Notes: generated by a model not told the origin, from the letters alone. A stretch of DNA of 64,000 nucleotides from Corynebacterium sp. sy039 (GCF_007904105.1 NZ_CP042325.1:1984001-2048000); one strand, 5' to 3'; positions 19,364 through 27,974 are shown, counted from the first letter of the stretch. Program-made: numbers and translations.

Positions 19364-19804
19364 TTAGTTGTCGCGTTCTTCGCTATGAGCCTCATCTACT
19401 TTTTGCACAGGATCAGTAAAGAGGAAGGTGCCGGTATTTCCTGATTCACAGGTCACGGTAAAAGTGTGGAAACCATCTACTGGACCGGCCTCAAGGTTAG
19501 CTGGCGCAGTGACATAAGCAAGCAGACCCGATACATCAGCACCTGGTGACATCACTGTTCGATCACCAAAAGAGGTAGTAAGCTCAGCGCGGGTATCGGT
19601 ATTTTGACAATCAGCAATAATTGCCAACTCATTGCCCGGCACAAACTCACCATCAATACTTGCTTCTACTTGATTATGCGAGTAACCAGCATTTTCTACA
19701 GAAGGGGCAGTAGCGGTTTGCTCGCCACCACGTGCTAAAACACCACCGACGATAAGCGCTGCCACACCGACAACACCTGCACCAAGTACGACACTATTTC
19801 TCAT
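19364..19804 (-). CDS. secreted or membrane-anchored hypothetical protein
   Basis: A 146-residue protein with an N-terminal hydrophobic segment (SVVLGAGVVGVAALIVGGVL) that serves as a signal peptide or anchor. A ~110-residue extracytoplasmic domain follows, with two cysteines (ADCQNTDTR and VTCESGNTG) that could form a disulfide. The pattern of short beta strands suggests an immunoglobulin-like fold. The ribosome site is strong (AGGAGG, 8 nt upstream). It stands alone between murB and the terminator repeat. Function is unknown. Confidence 0.7.
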   Translation of the reverse strand: MRNSVVLGAGVVGVAALIVGGVLARGGEQTATAPSVENAGYSHNQVEASIDGEFVPGNELAIIADCQNTDTRAELTTSFGDRTVMSPGADVSGLLAYVTAPANLEAGPVDGFHTFTVTCESGNTGTFLFTDPVQKVDEAHSEERDN

Positions 19805-20039
19805 TTTCTGTTCCTCCTTAAAATCCTAAAATCCTTAAGCCTTATCCCAAAAAGCACTATGGATGCTGCACCAATGCTGTCTGCATATCAGCATCATGCG
19901 TACGGCGTACAAGGTACAAGATTGGTGGTTTAGCATATGTCTGCCCATAGCTACTATCTGCGCTTAGCTGCGCTACCACTGAGCAGATCGACAAACCTTA
20001 TACCCCTATACGCTATGTTGTTATTGTCCAACGACCAGT

Positions 20040-21155
20040 CTAGAGCTCAATTCCTATCCATACAGGCTCAGTAACCAAATTGACACCAAATCGTTGTTTT
20101 ACTCCATCGCGTATCTCACGCGCCAAAGCCACAAGATCTTCAGTTTTTGCCGCACCTCGGTTGGTAAGTGCAAGAGTATGCTTAGTCGATAACCGCGCCT
20201 GCCCCATGCCGGGATAGCCGCGCTCAAAACCGGCTCGATCAATTAACCACGCAGCTGAGAGCTTCTTTTTTCCGTCGCCAAGGTCATAACATGGCATAGC
20301 TTGGGCAGTCTGTTCGTCGTGGAGCTTAGCGACTTGCGCACGCACATAATCACTGTGCTCACTATCCACAATCGGGTTGGTAAAGAAAGAACCTGCCGAC
20401 CATGTGTCATGATCCTCTTCGTTATAAACCATGCCCTTGTTCTGTCGTAATTCAAGCACTGCTTCACGTACCTGTGCGATCGGATAGCGCTGCTGCCCAG
20501 ATTGTGCACCCACTGCACGAGCCAATTCACCAAAACGCAATGGGGCGGATAGACCGTCGGTATGCAAAGCTAACTCCACTGCCAACACCACTGCCCGATT
20601 GGTGAACTTGAGATTGGAATAGCGGTACCCCAACTCAAGAGACTGTGCACTGACCCACTCACGCCGTGCTAACCGACGATCATAAAGCTCTACCCTCGTG
20701 AGCACATCAGCAATTTCCACACCATATGCACCCACATTTTGCACCGGAGTAGCACCAGCAGAACCCGGAATACCTGATAAACATTCAATACCACCAAGTC
20801 CGGCTGCAACACTACGCGCCACCACTGTATCCCATACTGCTCCAGCTTCAGCAGTGATAACTCCTGTGGTGGGATCCACATCTATCTGAGCACATTCCAT
20901 CACTACGGCTACTACTGGAATTTCGCCATCAGCGATCACAAGGTTGGAACCACCCCCAATGATCAACAAAGGAATCTCCTTGGCGTCGAGAAGCTCGACA
21001 ACAGCACAAACCGCCTCTTTAGTGCGACAATGGACTGTGGCACGCGGTGTTCCACCAAGGTGAAGCGTGGTCAAATCAGCAAAACTTTGCTCATCGACGT
21101 ACACATCTGCAATTTTTCTTAGATCGTCAACGGGGACTGCGAATGTATCTGTCAC
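20040..21155 (-). CDS. murB: UDP-N-acetylenolpyruvoylglucosamine reductase
   Basis: MurB reduces UDP-GlcNAc-enolpyruvate to UDP-MurNAc in peptidoglycan synthesis, with FAD. The 371-residue protein shows the FAD-binding region LLIIGGGSNLVIADGEIPV, LSGIPGSAGATPVQNVGAYG, the catalytic Ser in SAGSFFTNPIV, and AAWLIDRAGFERGYPGMGQA near the C-terminus. The start is GTG at 21155. It diverges from the DUF2505 gene with only 23 bp between starts. Confidence 0.94.
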   Translation of the reverse strand: MTDTFAVPVDDLRKIADVYVDEQSFADLTTLHLGGTPRATVHCRTKEAVCAVVELLDAKEIPLLIIGGGSNLVIADGEIPVVAVVMECAQIDVDPTTGVITAEAGAVWDTVVARSVAAGLGGIECLSGIPGSAGATPVQNVGAYGVEIADVLTRVELYDRRLARREWVSAQSLELGYRYSNLKFTNRAVVLAVELALHTDGLSAPLRFGELARAVGAQSGQQRYPIAQVREAVLELRQNKGMVYNEEDHDTWSAGSFFTNPIVDSEHSDYVRAQVAKLHDEQTAQAMPCYDLGDGKKKLSAAWLIDRAGFERGYPGMGQARLSTKHTLALTNRGAAKTEDLVALAREIRDGVKQRFGVNLVTEPVWIGIEL

Positions 21156-21178
21156 CTTTTCCAGAGTAGTCTGTAATC

Positions 21179-21682
21179 ATGACTTCACGAAGTGAGAACA
21201 CCGTTATTATTAACCAACCCATTAAAAAAGTGCATTCTGCCTACACTAATGCTGATTATTGGGCATATATTGCGCAGAACCTCAGCCCAGAACCAGGTGA
21301 AGTACATGAGTTCACCGCAACCGACAATGGGGCTCGCGTTACCCTATTTGAGATTCTGCCCACCTCTTTACTACCTGAAGCAGTACGCGCAATGATCTCA
21401 CAATCACTCAAAGTAAAGCGCGTTGTCACCGTGACTGCACTTGCAGATAACAGCAGCACACTAGACTACACTGCCGACGTCAAAGGCACCCCGGTAGATT
21501 TCAAGGGCACAATCTCCCTCGCCGGCGACGAGGACAAAACCACCCTCACCTATGCCAATGAGATCACCGTCAATATCCCATTCATGGGTTCTGCTATTGA
21601 GCCAAAAGTTGCCGATGCCCTCGGTGAACTCTTCACCAATGAAGGCCAGCTCACCGAAACATGGATCACCAATAACAGCTAA
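21179..21682 (+). CDS. DUF2505 family protein
   Basis: A 167-residue protein with a START/polyketide-cyclase-like layout: TVIINQPIKKVHSAYTNADY at the N-terminus, several beta strands, and a C-terminal helix (GSAIEPKVADALGELFTNEG). It corresponds to the DUF2505 gene beside murB in mycobacteria (Rv0481c, from memory). No catalytic residues are evident; such folds commonly bind hydrophobic ligands. It starts an operon-like plus-strand run of three genes. Confidence 0.8.
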   Translation: MTSRSENTVIINQPIKKVHSAYTNADYWAYIAQNLSPEPGEVHEFTATDNGARVTLFEILPTSLLPEAVRAMISQSLKVKRVVTVTALADNSSTLDYTADVKGTPVDFKGTISLAGDEDKTTLTYANEITVNIPFMGSAIEPKVADALGELFTNEGQLTETWITNNS

Positions 21683-21692
21683 GTAGTTCATC

Positions 21693-22538
21693 ATGGCAAA
21701 CCACGCCCATAATATGCGTGCAGATTTTTCTGCAACTCATCCCGGGCGTGGTTTTATGCATTCTACCCACCCCACACGCCCAGTCGGAGTCATTACCCGA
21801 GGCACCACTGCCATTAATCGACTACGCCGTTGTGATAGGTGGGCAGCGCACAACCCCACCATACGCTACGCCTTGACCCATACTGACTCTGCCCTTGCTC
21901 TCGACGTCGGCTATGGCGCAAGCTACCACACCACTGTGGAATGGGCGAGGTGGTTGCGCACGATTCGCCAGGATGTCCGCGTCATTGGCTTAGAAATAGA
22001 TCCCAATCGTATCCAAGAACCACGCTATGGAGTGAGCTTCGAGCTAGGTGGTTTTGAGCTGGCAGGGTATCGCCCCACTCTCGTGCGGGCTTTTAATGTG
22101 CTTCGCCAATATGATGTCGCCGATGTGGAACAATCCTGGCGCATGGTATGCGAGCGACTTGCCCCAGGCGGACTTTTTATTGAGGGCACCTGCGATGAAT
22201 TAGGCAGACGATCCACCTGGATTCTACTAGATAAAACAGGCCCACAATCACTGACCTTGGCATGGGACCCGCATGACATGGACAAGCCTTCAGATATTGC
22301 TGAGCGCTTGCCCAAAATCCTCATTCAACGCAATGTTGTCGGGGAGAAAATCTATGATCTTTTACAGTTATGCGACCAAGCCTGGCAGCATTGCGCCCCG
22401 TGGAGTATTTATGGTCCGCGAGTACGGTGGCACAAAACACGCGAACTACTGCGTCAACAAGGACTAGAGTTTACCCCTATTCGCAGGCGAGTTCGCGATA
22501 ATCAAATCACTTTCTCCTGGTCACAGGTCTGCCCATAA
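21693..22538 (+). CDS. SAM-dependent methyltransferase-like protein
   Basis: A 281-residue protein with a class I methyltransferase layout. A glycine-rich motif I appears as ALALDVGYGASYHTTVEWAR, followed by a strand ending in an acidic residue (VRVIGLEIDPNRI) and later RLAPGGLFIEGTCDE as the post-motif segment. The fold assignment is good, the substrate unknown. It lies 10 bp after the DUF2505 gene and is probably cotranscribed. Confidence 0.8.
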   Translation: MANHAHNMRADFSATHPGRGFMHSTHPTRPVGVITRGTTAINRLRRCDRWAAHNPTIRYALTHTDSALALDVGYGASYHTTVEWARWLRTIRQDVRVIGLEIDPNRIQEPRYGVSFELGGFELAGYRPTLVRAFNVLRQYDVADVEQSWRMVCERLAPGGLFIEGTCDELGRRSTWILLDKTGPQSLTLAWDPHDMDKPSDIAERLPKILIQRNVVGEKIYDLLQLCDQAWQHCAPWSIYGPRVRWHKTRELLRQQGLEFTPIRRRVRDNQITFSWSQVCP

Positions 22539-22592
22539 AAAATATATCGCCTACGGTGGTCAAAATAAGTTTTTTCGACCACTATGGAGTAA

Positions 22593-23495
22593 ATGAGCAA
22601 CAAAAAACTCACAATCAGCTTTAGTATCCTGATCGCACTCATCATCTTGTTGCTTGCCGCCGAAGGCGGGCTAAGGATGTACGTCGGAAAGCAAATCGCC
22701 GAGCAGCTGCAAACTAACGCTCGCACTGATAAAAAGGCAACGGTTTCTTTTGGCACGCATCCCTTGTTGCTGGGAGTAGTGAAGAAAAATATCTCAAATG
22801 TCACCATCAATACTCCCGCAACAGTGCAGATTGATCACACTACCGACGGCACCCCTACAATCAGCGGCGTGCCTGAGGCAACCCTGAATGTTCGCGATCT
22901 TTCCCGCGAGGATCCACAGCACCCTATAGCTGGGACTATTGACTTAAACACCACGTTGAGCAAAGAGTTCATGCTTGCCATCATTCAGCAACAGGTCACA
23001 CACCTGGGTGATCCACAATATGCTGGCAATAACACTACCGACGACGGGCGCCTCGATGTCGATGCTTTGGCACGCAACCTCTTCAAGAAAGACTCAGACG
23101 CCAATGCACCAGCACCAGGTAATTCTGTACTCAATGGCGCAGGGATTGGTGAACTAATCAAAAACTTTATCCAGGTGACTAACCTTGATACCGACCCCGC
23201 TACTGGGACTCTCCACATTGAAATCAGCAACGGTCTAGCAAAACTGGTAGTAGAGCCACAAGCCAAAGACGGAAAACTTGTGGTTACCGCAAAAAATACT
23301 GACATTTTTGGTCATGAGTTGCCTGCGTTTGTATCCACTGCACTCAATGATGGCTTTGCCAAGCTCTCTGATTCTTTTGAGCAAAACCTAAGAATAGAGC
23401 AAGTCGAGGTCGTGGAAGAAGGAATGAAACTCCACCTCGTTGGTGAGAATGTCGACCTTTCTCGTTACGATACGGCTCAAGCTCAAGAGCGCTAG
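22593..23495 (+). CDS. LmeA-like/DUF2993 envelope protein
   Basis: A 300-residue protein with an N-terminal membrane anchor or signal (LTISFSILIALIILLLAAEG). A long extracytoplasmic domain has the DUF2993 pattern: GGLRMYVGKQIAEQLQ, VSFGTHPLLLGVV and repeated short beta strands. Family members in mycobacteria include LmeA, which is needed for lipomannan elongation, so an envelope lipid-handling role is plausible. Its last 4 bp overlap the end of the convergent DeoC-like gene. Confidence 0.8.
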   Translation: MSNKKLTISFSILIALIILLLAAEGGLRMYVGKQIAEQLQTNARTDKKATVSFGTHPLLLGVVKKNISNVTINTPATVQIDHTTDGTPTISGVPEATLNVRDLSREDPQHPIAGTIDLNTTLSKEFMLAIIQQQVTHLGDPQYAGNNTTDDGRLDVDALARNLFKKDSDANAPAPGNSVLNGAGIGELIKNFIQVTNLDTDPATGTLHIEISNGLAKLVVEPQAKDGKLVVTAKNTDIFGHELPAFVSTALNDGFAKLSDSFEQNLRIEQVEVVEEGMKLHLVGENVDLSRYDTAQAQER

Positions 23496-24115
23496 TCATA
23501 TACCCAATACCCATGTGGGACATACTGAGCATAATCAGCTGCGGCGCCGAGATTACTCACCGCATAAATGCGCATAGTGCCCAGTGCACCTTGCGCACTG
23601 AGTGCCATCAATTCTGCAATATGCTCAGGCGCAGTGCTCTGGGTACCAGTGAGCAAAAAATCTATACCACATGCCGCTGCCTGCACGGCAGCATTTTTTG
23701 TTTGCGCTATCTCCAGCATGGTTGTTTCCACAACAACACCTAAGTGTGCCGGAGCCGGGATAGCTTCACGCAAGGAAATCAACTCAGACATCAATGCAGC
23801 ATTATCTTGACGCTGCACGATTGCTTGATCTAATACCACCACAAGATGCGTGGCCCCATATTGCACCGCAAGACGTGCCTCTGCGGCTTTAACCAAACTA
23901 TGATGTTTTCCCGTGGGATACCCAACCCAAGCTCCCACAACAGTTCCTTTTTCCTGGGCAGCGTGGGTGGCAGTCAGCATATTTGCTTCGACGCATACCC
24001 CCATGTCATTGGTTAGTGCTGCGGCAACTAATTCTTTTGTTTGGGCAGCGTCGATAAGCGGGTCTGCGATGATGGCAATGATGGTAGTGTCAGCAGAATT
24101 ATTGCCCATGCACAT
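23492..24115 (-). CDS. DeoC-fold protein lacking the aldolase catalytic residues
   Basis: The overall pattern is that of 2-deoxyribose-5-phosphate aldolase: VCVEANMLTATHAA, VGAWVGYPTGKHHSLVKAAE, then a TIM-barrel rhythm to LGAAADYAQYVP. However, the Schiff-base lysine motif (DFxKTSTG in active enzymes) reads IDFLLTGTQ, the catalytic Asp of GADEVD reads GATHLVVVL, and the second lysine region (KPAGG) reads IYAVSNLG. An aldolase reaction is therefore unlikely. The family match is clear, but the function is not. ATG at 24115 overlaps the stop of the preceding DUF2516 gene (TGATG); ATG at 24109, with GGTGAT before it, is an alternative. Confidence 0.8.
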   Translation of the reverse strand: MCMGNNSADTTIIAIIADPLIDAAQTKELVAAALTNDMGVCVEANMLTATHAAQEKGTVVGAWVGYPTGKHHSLVKAAEARLAVQYGATHLVVVLDQAIVQRQDNAALMSELISLREAIPAPAHLGVVVETTMLEIAQTKNAAVQAAACGIDFLLTGTQSTAPEHIAELMALSAQGALGTMRIYAVSNLGAAADYAQYVPHGYWVYD

Positions 24116-24405
24116 CACCAATCATAACGACCATTGAGTATGTCTTTGATTTGTGGGCGAACATCGAACCAGTACAAACCAATAATGACAATGCCGATCC
24201 AGGTGAGAAACGGGAGCTGATACACAACAAGCGCTGCGGCAATCATGAGCATTCCTGCCCATATCCACTTGCTTTGCCTATCCGCGGCGTCGAACGCATC
24301 ATCTCTGGTGAGCAACGCTAGCACGGCGCCAACGACACCTGTCAGCGCTAAAATTATTCGACCAATTTTGTAGAGAAAGAATAAGCCCATAATTACGACT
24401 TCCAT
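24115..24405 (-). CDS. DUF2516 small membrane protein
   Basis: A 96-residue protein with three hydrophobic segments and a conserved-looking C-terminus (GLYWFDVRPQIKDILNGRYDW). The VRPxxxxI motif and size fit DUF2516 (Rv0476 in M. tuberculosis, from memory). The second of two adjacent ATG codons (24405) has the better spacing to AAAGGA. It is coupled to the DeoC-like gene downstream, so the two may work together. Confidence 0.8.
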   Translation of the reverse strand: MEVVIMGLFFLYKIGRIILALTGVVGAVLALLTRDDAFDAADRQSKWIWAGMLMIAAALVVYQLPFLTWIGIVIIGLYWFDVRPQIKDILNGRYDW

Positions 24406-24437
24406 CATATTCCTTTCTAAGCATCACTCGTTTTACG

Positions 24438-25721
24438 TTAACCACCAAAGACCACAAAAGATATGCTGTGGATAATCAGACCTGCTAATGCACCAACCAC
24501 AGTACCGTTTAATCGAATGTACTGTAAGTCTTTGCCAACCATAAGCTCAATTTTCTCACTTGCTTCATCGGCATCCCAGCGGTTAATGGTTTCCGAAATA
24601 ATGTTGCTCACTTCACCTGCATAATTATCAGCCAGGAAAGTCGTAGCCCCTATCACTCGACGATCAAGCTGAGCGCGTAACTGCTCATCATCTAGGATTT
24701 TATGCCCCCACTCCACAACACTCTGCGCTATTTTATGCCGCAAGGGTGAGTGTGGGTCACTCGCTGCCTGAGTAAGCGCCTGTGTGCCATAGCGCCATGC
24801 TGCTTGGGTTGCTTCCTGAACTGAGCGAGAGTTCATGATGTCTGTCTTTATATCTTCAACGCGCCCAATCATGACGGGATCATGCTGCAAGTCCTCAGCA
24901 AATTGCTGAATAAACCGCTCTAATGCTGCTCGCGCCTCATGGTTTTTATCACTCACGACGCTTTGTGTCCACGATACCAACTCTTGATAGATTTTTGCTC
25001 CGACAAGGTCATTGACAAATTTTGGTGCCCACTTAGGTGCCCGCTCCCCTGAGAGGCGGTGAATCAGATCCTCACTTGCCACTGCTTTTTTATGTGCCCA
25101 CTGCACAAACTCATCAATAATGGGTGCCACTTTTCCTTCATGAATAAGCTGCTCAAGCACCTTGCCAGCTGGTGGCCCCCATTGTGGCTGTGCCAATTTC
25201 TCGATCAGCACGGTGTTGATAAGTGCTTCGGCATCACGCGGGTCAAGATTATCCACTACGCGGACAATAAACTTTCCCACTTCGCGAGAAACTTTCTGCG
25301 CATGAGTTTCCACAATCATCCACTGGGCTATCCGGTGCGGTATCTGCGCTTGAGCTACCTTCTGCGTAATCAATGTGGTGTTGAGAAAGTTGTCACTCAC
25401 AAAACTACTCAGCGCTGCCCCTACTTGATCCTTTTTATTGCGAATAAGCGCTGTGTGCGGGATTTTCAGTCCCAGTGGGTAGCGAAATAATGCGGTGACA
25501 GCGAACCAATCGGCAAGACCGCCAACCATACCGGCTTCTGCTGCTGCTCGCACAAACCCGACCCATGCCCCACTGCCACGCGTCTCCAAGAACCGACAGG
25601 CAAAAAAGACCAGGGCAGCAATGATGAGCAAGCCGGTGGCAATGGCTTTATGCCGTGCCAACGCTTTCCGACGTGCCACTTCGTCTTGAGCACTAAAACC
25701 AGGCATCTCTGCTGCTTGCAT
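24438..25721 (-). CDS. DUF445 family membrane protein
   Basis: A 427-residue protein. A membrane segment near the N-terminus (AIATGLLIIAALVFFACRFL) is followed by the DUF445 signature AAAEAGMVGGLADWFAVTAL and RYPLGLKIPHTALIRNKKD. The central part is a long alpha-helical region, and a C-terminal membrane segment (VVGALAGLIIHSISFVVFG) ends the protein. Members (YjiN-like) are common in bacteria; their role is unknown. It starts 5 bp after a 51-residue gene. Confidence 0.85.
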   Translation of the reverse strand: MQAAEMPGFSAQDEVARRKALARHKAIATGLLIIAALVFFACRFLETRGSGAWVGFVRAAAEAGMVGGLADWFAVTALFRYPLGLKIPHTALIRNKKDQVGAALSSFVSDNFLNTTLITQKVAQAQIPHRIAQWMIVETHAQKVSREVGKFIVRVVDNLDPRDAEALINTVLIEKLAQPQWGPPAGKVLEQLIHEGKVAPIIDEFVQWAHKKAVASEDLIHRLSGERAPKWAPKFVNDLVGAKIYQELVSWTQSVVSDKNHEARAALERFIQQFAEDLQHDPVMIGRVEDIKTDIMNSRSVQEATQAAWRYGTQALTQAASDPHSPLRHKIAQSVVEWGHKILDDEQLRAQLDRRVIGATTFLADNYAGEVSNIISETINRWDADEASEKIELMVGKDLQYIRLNGTVVGALAGLIIHSISFVVFGG

Positions 25722-25726
25722 GATGG

Positions 25727-25882
25727 TTATACGCCCCTCATAGGTGTGGTCACAGTTGTAGTTTCGGAGCTTTCTGGGTGAGTATTTGACGGTTGGGTAG
25801 AAGATGACTGTGCGTAGTACCAGAAACTCACTGCTGTTAACGCAGTGATGAGTGCACTGAGGATTAAAGTAATTTTGCGCAT
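25727..25882 (-). CDS. 51-residue secreted or anchored small protein
   Basis: A short open frame, MRKITLILSALITALTAV followed by SFWYYAQSSSTQPSN and a Thr/Ser-rich tail ending TTPMRGV. The N-terminus has a positive start and a hydrophobic stretch typical of a signal peptide or anchor. It sits 5 bp before the DUF445 gene, which supports a real coding role in one operon. The ribosome site is weak. Nothing is known of its function. Confidence 0.5.
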   Translation of the reverse strand: MRKITLILSALITALTAVSFWYYAQSSSTQPSNTHPESSETTTVTTPMRGV

Positions 25883-25926
25883 GATATGTCCATCATAGGT
25901 CAAAAGAAAAATCGGGCTGTAATAAC

Positions 25927-26010
25927 GCGTGGGGCGTTATTATCGGCTTGTTTATTCTTGTTGATCTGTAGTGATGCTGATTTTCAGACACACTTTTTGC
26001 TACTTATCCC
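25927..26010. repeat. 84-bp fragment of an insertion-sequence right end (direct copy of 28014-28097)
   Basis: These 84 bp match 28014-28097 with two differences. They end in the same 23-bp terminal inverted repeat (ACACACTTTTTGCTACTTATCCC). No matching left end or transposase lies here, so it is the remains of a second copy of the element at 27097-28097, in the same orientation. Together the two copies bound a ~1.1 kb segment. Confidence 0.9.
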
Positions 26011-26166
26011 GTAGGTACCCCCGTCGAGCTGACCACCGCGCTCCTCAACCTCCTCCCCCACCCCCTCGATACGGACGCCCTCGCGCGCCTCGCAGCGCTC
26101 GTAGTGTACTGCGACGTCGGCCACATCACCACCGAGACCGACTGCCCAGGCAGGCGACCCCGCTAA
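26011..26166 (+). pseudogene. GC-rich 3' fragment of a truncated gene
   Basis: Directly after the insertion-sequence end, a frame is open to TAA at 26164. It encodes about 51 residues with sensible composition (VELTTALLNLLPHPLDTDAL, then ARLAALVVYCDVGHITTETD). The third codon positions are nearly all G or C, far above the surrounding DNA. There is no start codon. It looks like the C-terminus of a gene from a high-GC donor cut by the element. I do not recognise the protein. Confidence 0.55.
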
Positions 26167-26173
26167 CAGCAAA

Positions 26174-26215
26174 AGAGGCTCCATCCCAGGACCGTAATCC
26201 TAGAGCAGAGCCTCT
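26174..26215 (+). terminator. hairpin after the truncated gene
   Basis: AGAGGCTC pairs with GAGCCTCT across a 26-nt loop, 8 bp past the stop of the GC-rich fragment. It looks like the original terminator of that gene, carried along with it. Confidence 0.5.
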
Positions 26216-26451
26216 CCACCAGGTGGCGTCGCCACGTAGCTCCCCATGCAGCCAGCAAGCGCTACGTCACGATTGCCAGAAACACGACACCTAAAACACT
26301 CCGCCGCCACGCATTTTAGAGTCAAACACCTTCACAAAAACGTCCGATGCCCAGCAGTAACTGAACTCGCCAAGACAGGACAGAAAATTTATGCAACAAT
26401 GGCTCCACTCCGGTAAATCACTGGAGAACACACCCACGAAAGGAAATGTGC

Positions 26452-26727
26452 ATGAGCAAGCACTTTAAGCAGCGCTTCGCTGCTATCGCTCTCGCTCTCG
26501 CCGTCCCTGTCACCAATACGGCTATCGCTTCTGCCACGCCCAAGGCAGAAGAAACTCAAGAGCAGCAGGTAACCAATCAGCAGGTCCTCGACGCCTCTGA
26601 GGCCGTCAAGGAAGAGCTCCGCCGCCAGGGCGTGCCCGAGAACGAGGTCCCCACGGTGACGACCTACGGCGTCCGCGGCTGGGCCGCCGGGCCCGGGGCG
26701 CGCCTCATTTCCCTTGTCCTACTCTAA
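26452..26727 (+). CDS. secreted small peptide precursor, possible bacteriocin-like
   Basis: A 91-residue product. It has a signal peptide (MSKHFKQRFAAIALALAVPV, cleavage probably after AIASA), an acidic Gln/Glu-rich propeptide-like stretch (TPKAEETQEQQVTNQQVLD), and a short glycine-rich, hydrophobic C-terminus (GVRGWAAGPGARLISLVLL). The last ~100 bp are much more GC-rich than the next gene. ATG at 26452 has AAGGAA upstream; ATG at 26446 is too close to it. A three-helix membrane protein gene follows by 16 bp. This layout resembles a bacteriocin precursor with its immunity protein, but I recognise no family. A truncated exported protein is the alternative. Confidence 0.6.
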   Translation: MSKHFKQRFAAIALALAVPVTNTAIASATPKAEETQEQQVTNQQVLDASEAVKEELRRQGVPENEVPTVTTYGVRGWAAGPGARLISLVLL

Positions 26728-26743
26728 GTATCTTTGAGGTGAA

Positions 26744-27013
26744 ATGAAAAGTAGATTTTATTCTGCCATATCTGGAATTGCAGTATCCACGTCCATCATT
26801 ACGGCATTTAACTACGGACAGCCCCAAAATGAAACTTTTCTAGTTCCACTGATGATAACTTCAATCATCATGGGTATATGTTTCATTTTTCAGGTGTCGC
26901 ATGTTGAGTCGATAGAGCGCAAGAGGGAAGGGCTCAATTCTAATCTGATCCTGTTTTCAGCGAGCGCTTTGATGGTTGCTATTCTGTTTAAGATAGCAGA
27001 AATGGCAGGTTAA
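26744..27013 (+). CDS. small membrane protein, possible immunity partner
   Basis: An 89-residue protein with three hydrophobic segments (about 8-22, 32-51 and 69-86) and a charged loop (HVESIERKREGLNSN). The ribosome site GAGGTGAA directly precedes ATG. It shares a transcript with the secreted peptide gene, and a strong hairpin follows it. Codon use is AT-rich, unlike the preceding gene, so the pair may be of mixed origin. Size and topology fit a bacteriocin immunity protein, but this is inference from context. Confidence 0.6.
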   Translation: MKSRFYSAISGIAVSTSIITAFNYGQPQNETFLVPLMITSIIMGICFIFQVSHVESIERKREGLNSNLILFSASALMVAILFKIAEMAG

Positions 27014-27020
27014 CCACGTC

Positions 27021-27056
27021 TAAGTAGGGGGAGGGCATGAGGTCCTCCCCTACTTA
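27021..27056 (+). terminator. terminator of the peptide/membrane protein pair
   Basis: TAAGTAGGGGGAGG pairs with CCTCCCCTACTTA with one bulged G, loop of about 9 nt, followed by TTTC. It lies 8 bp after the membrane protein stop. Confidence 0.8.
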
Positions 27057-27152
27057 TTTCATGTCTCCCTGCAACACTTCGGGCACCGGCGGGCGGGGGT
27101 TAAGTAGCAAAAAGTGTGTTCGGTCGGCGTGTCGCCAGCCGGACATTATGCG

Positions 27153-27974
27153 TTAGCGGAGATGTCCCTTTCTGATTCCTATGGAGTGGGAGTATTCGGT
27201 TGGGATAGCGTTGTCATAGAAGGTTGGGCGACCTGTTTCAGGGTCAGCTTTGTTGATGTCTTCTAGAACAAGATCGGATACTTTGGCGAGTTGATCTTGT
27301 CCGAAATTGCACTGCTTGGCGATTGTTAAAGGATCGTCAGGCAGCTGTGTTTTTGTGTGCAGCCACCACTCCAACATTTTTCGTTGATGCTTCCCACCAC
27401 GACCGCGGTGGGCATCTGCTCGTCGTTTCAGTTCTGCGTTGATGCCACCTTCGAGACAGTTTGTGGTGGATGCCCACCGTGTTGGTTGCACCGCCTGAGG
27501 TGGTGGCTTCAGATAGGCAAACAACCAGTTGTTGCGCACAAGGTGCAGCAGGGAATTGTAGGCCTGTGTTGATTCGGTCGTGGCCCAGTGCCAAGCGATG
27601 GCATGATCGATGCTTGCTGCGATCAGTAGGCACCCGGCTTTGGTGTAGGTGCCGTCGATGAAGATTTGGTCGTAGATGCGATGGGGGTCTGGTTGGTTGG
27701 GGACGTCGATGAGCCAGAAGTTGGCGAATCGGCGGGTTAGTGTCCATCGGCTGACACCGCGGTGTGCGGTGACGTCGGTAAGAGATGCTGTGCCGGTGAT
27801 GTAGGTGTGGAAGTCTGTGAAGTCGCGGGTGAGTGTTGTGTCAGTGCGGCGTCGGGTAAGTGAGCTTGAGTATGTGGGGTCTTTGCATCGCTAGCGGGTT
27901 GTTCCTGTGCTGGTGGTTCCGTTTTTCTTTATGTGCCTTGTGCATACTGGGCATCGTGGGTGGTTGGTAGGCAT
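27153..27974 (-). pseudogene. IS1249-family transposase, nonsense mutation and internal deletion
   Basis: From ATG 27974 the frame reads MPTNHPRCPVCTRHIKKNGT then TSTGTTR, then TAG where TGG (Trp) is expected, then RCKDPTYSSS. The N-terminal CPVC...C zinc-ribbon is thus split by the stop. After it the frame stays open to 27153, with the conserved C-terminus (RWASTTNCLEGGINAELKRR, KMLEWWLHTKTQLPDDPL). The middle, which should hold part of the DDE catalytic core, is absent: IAWHWATTES joins directly to TQAYNSLLHL. The gene is inactive. Confidence 0.85.

Noticed and set aside
25971..26294. A 107-codon Pro/Arg-rich frame starting inside the IS fragment.
   Set aside because: The composition (PPPPPPRYGRPRAPR) is a frame artefact of high-GC DNA; the neighbouring frame gives the sensible protein fragment at 26011-26166.
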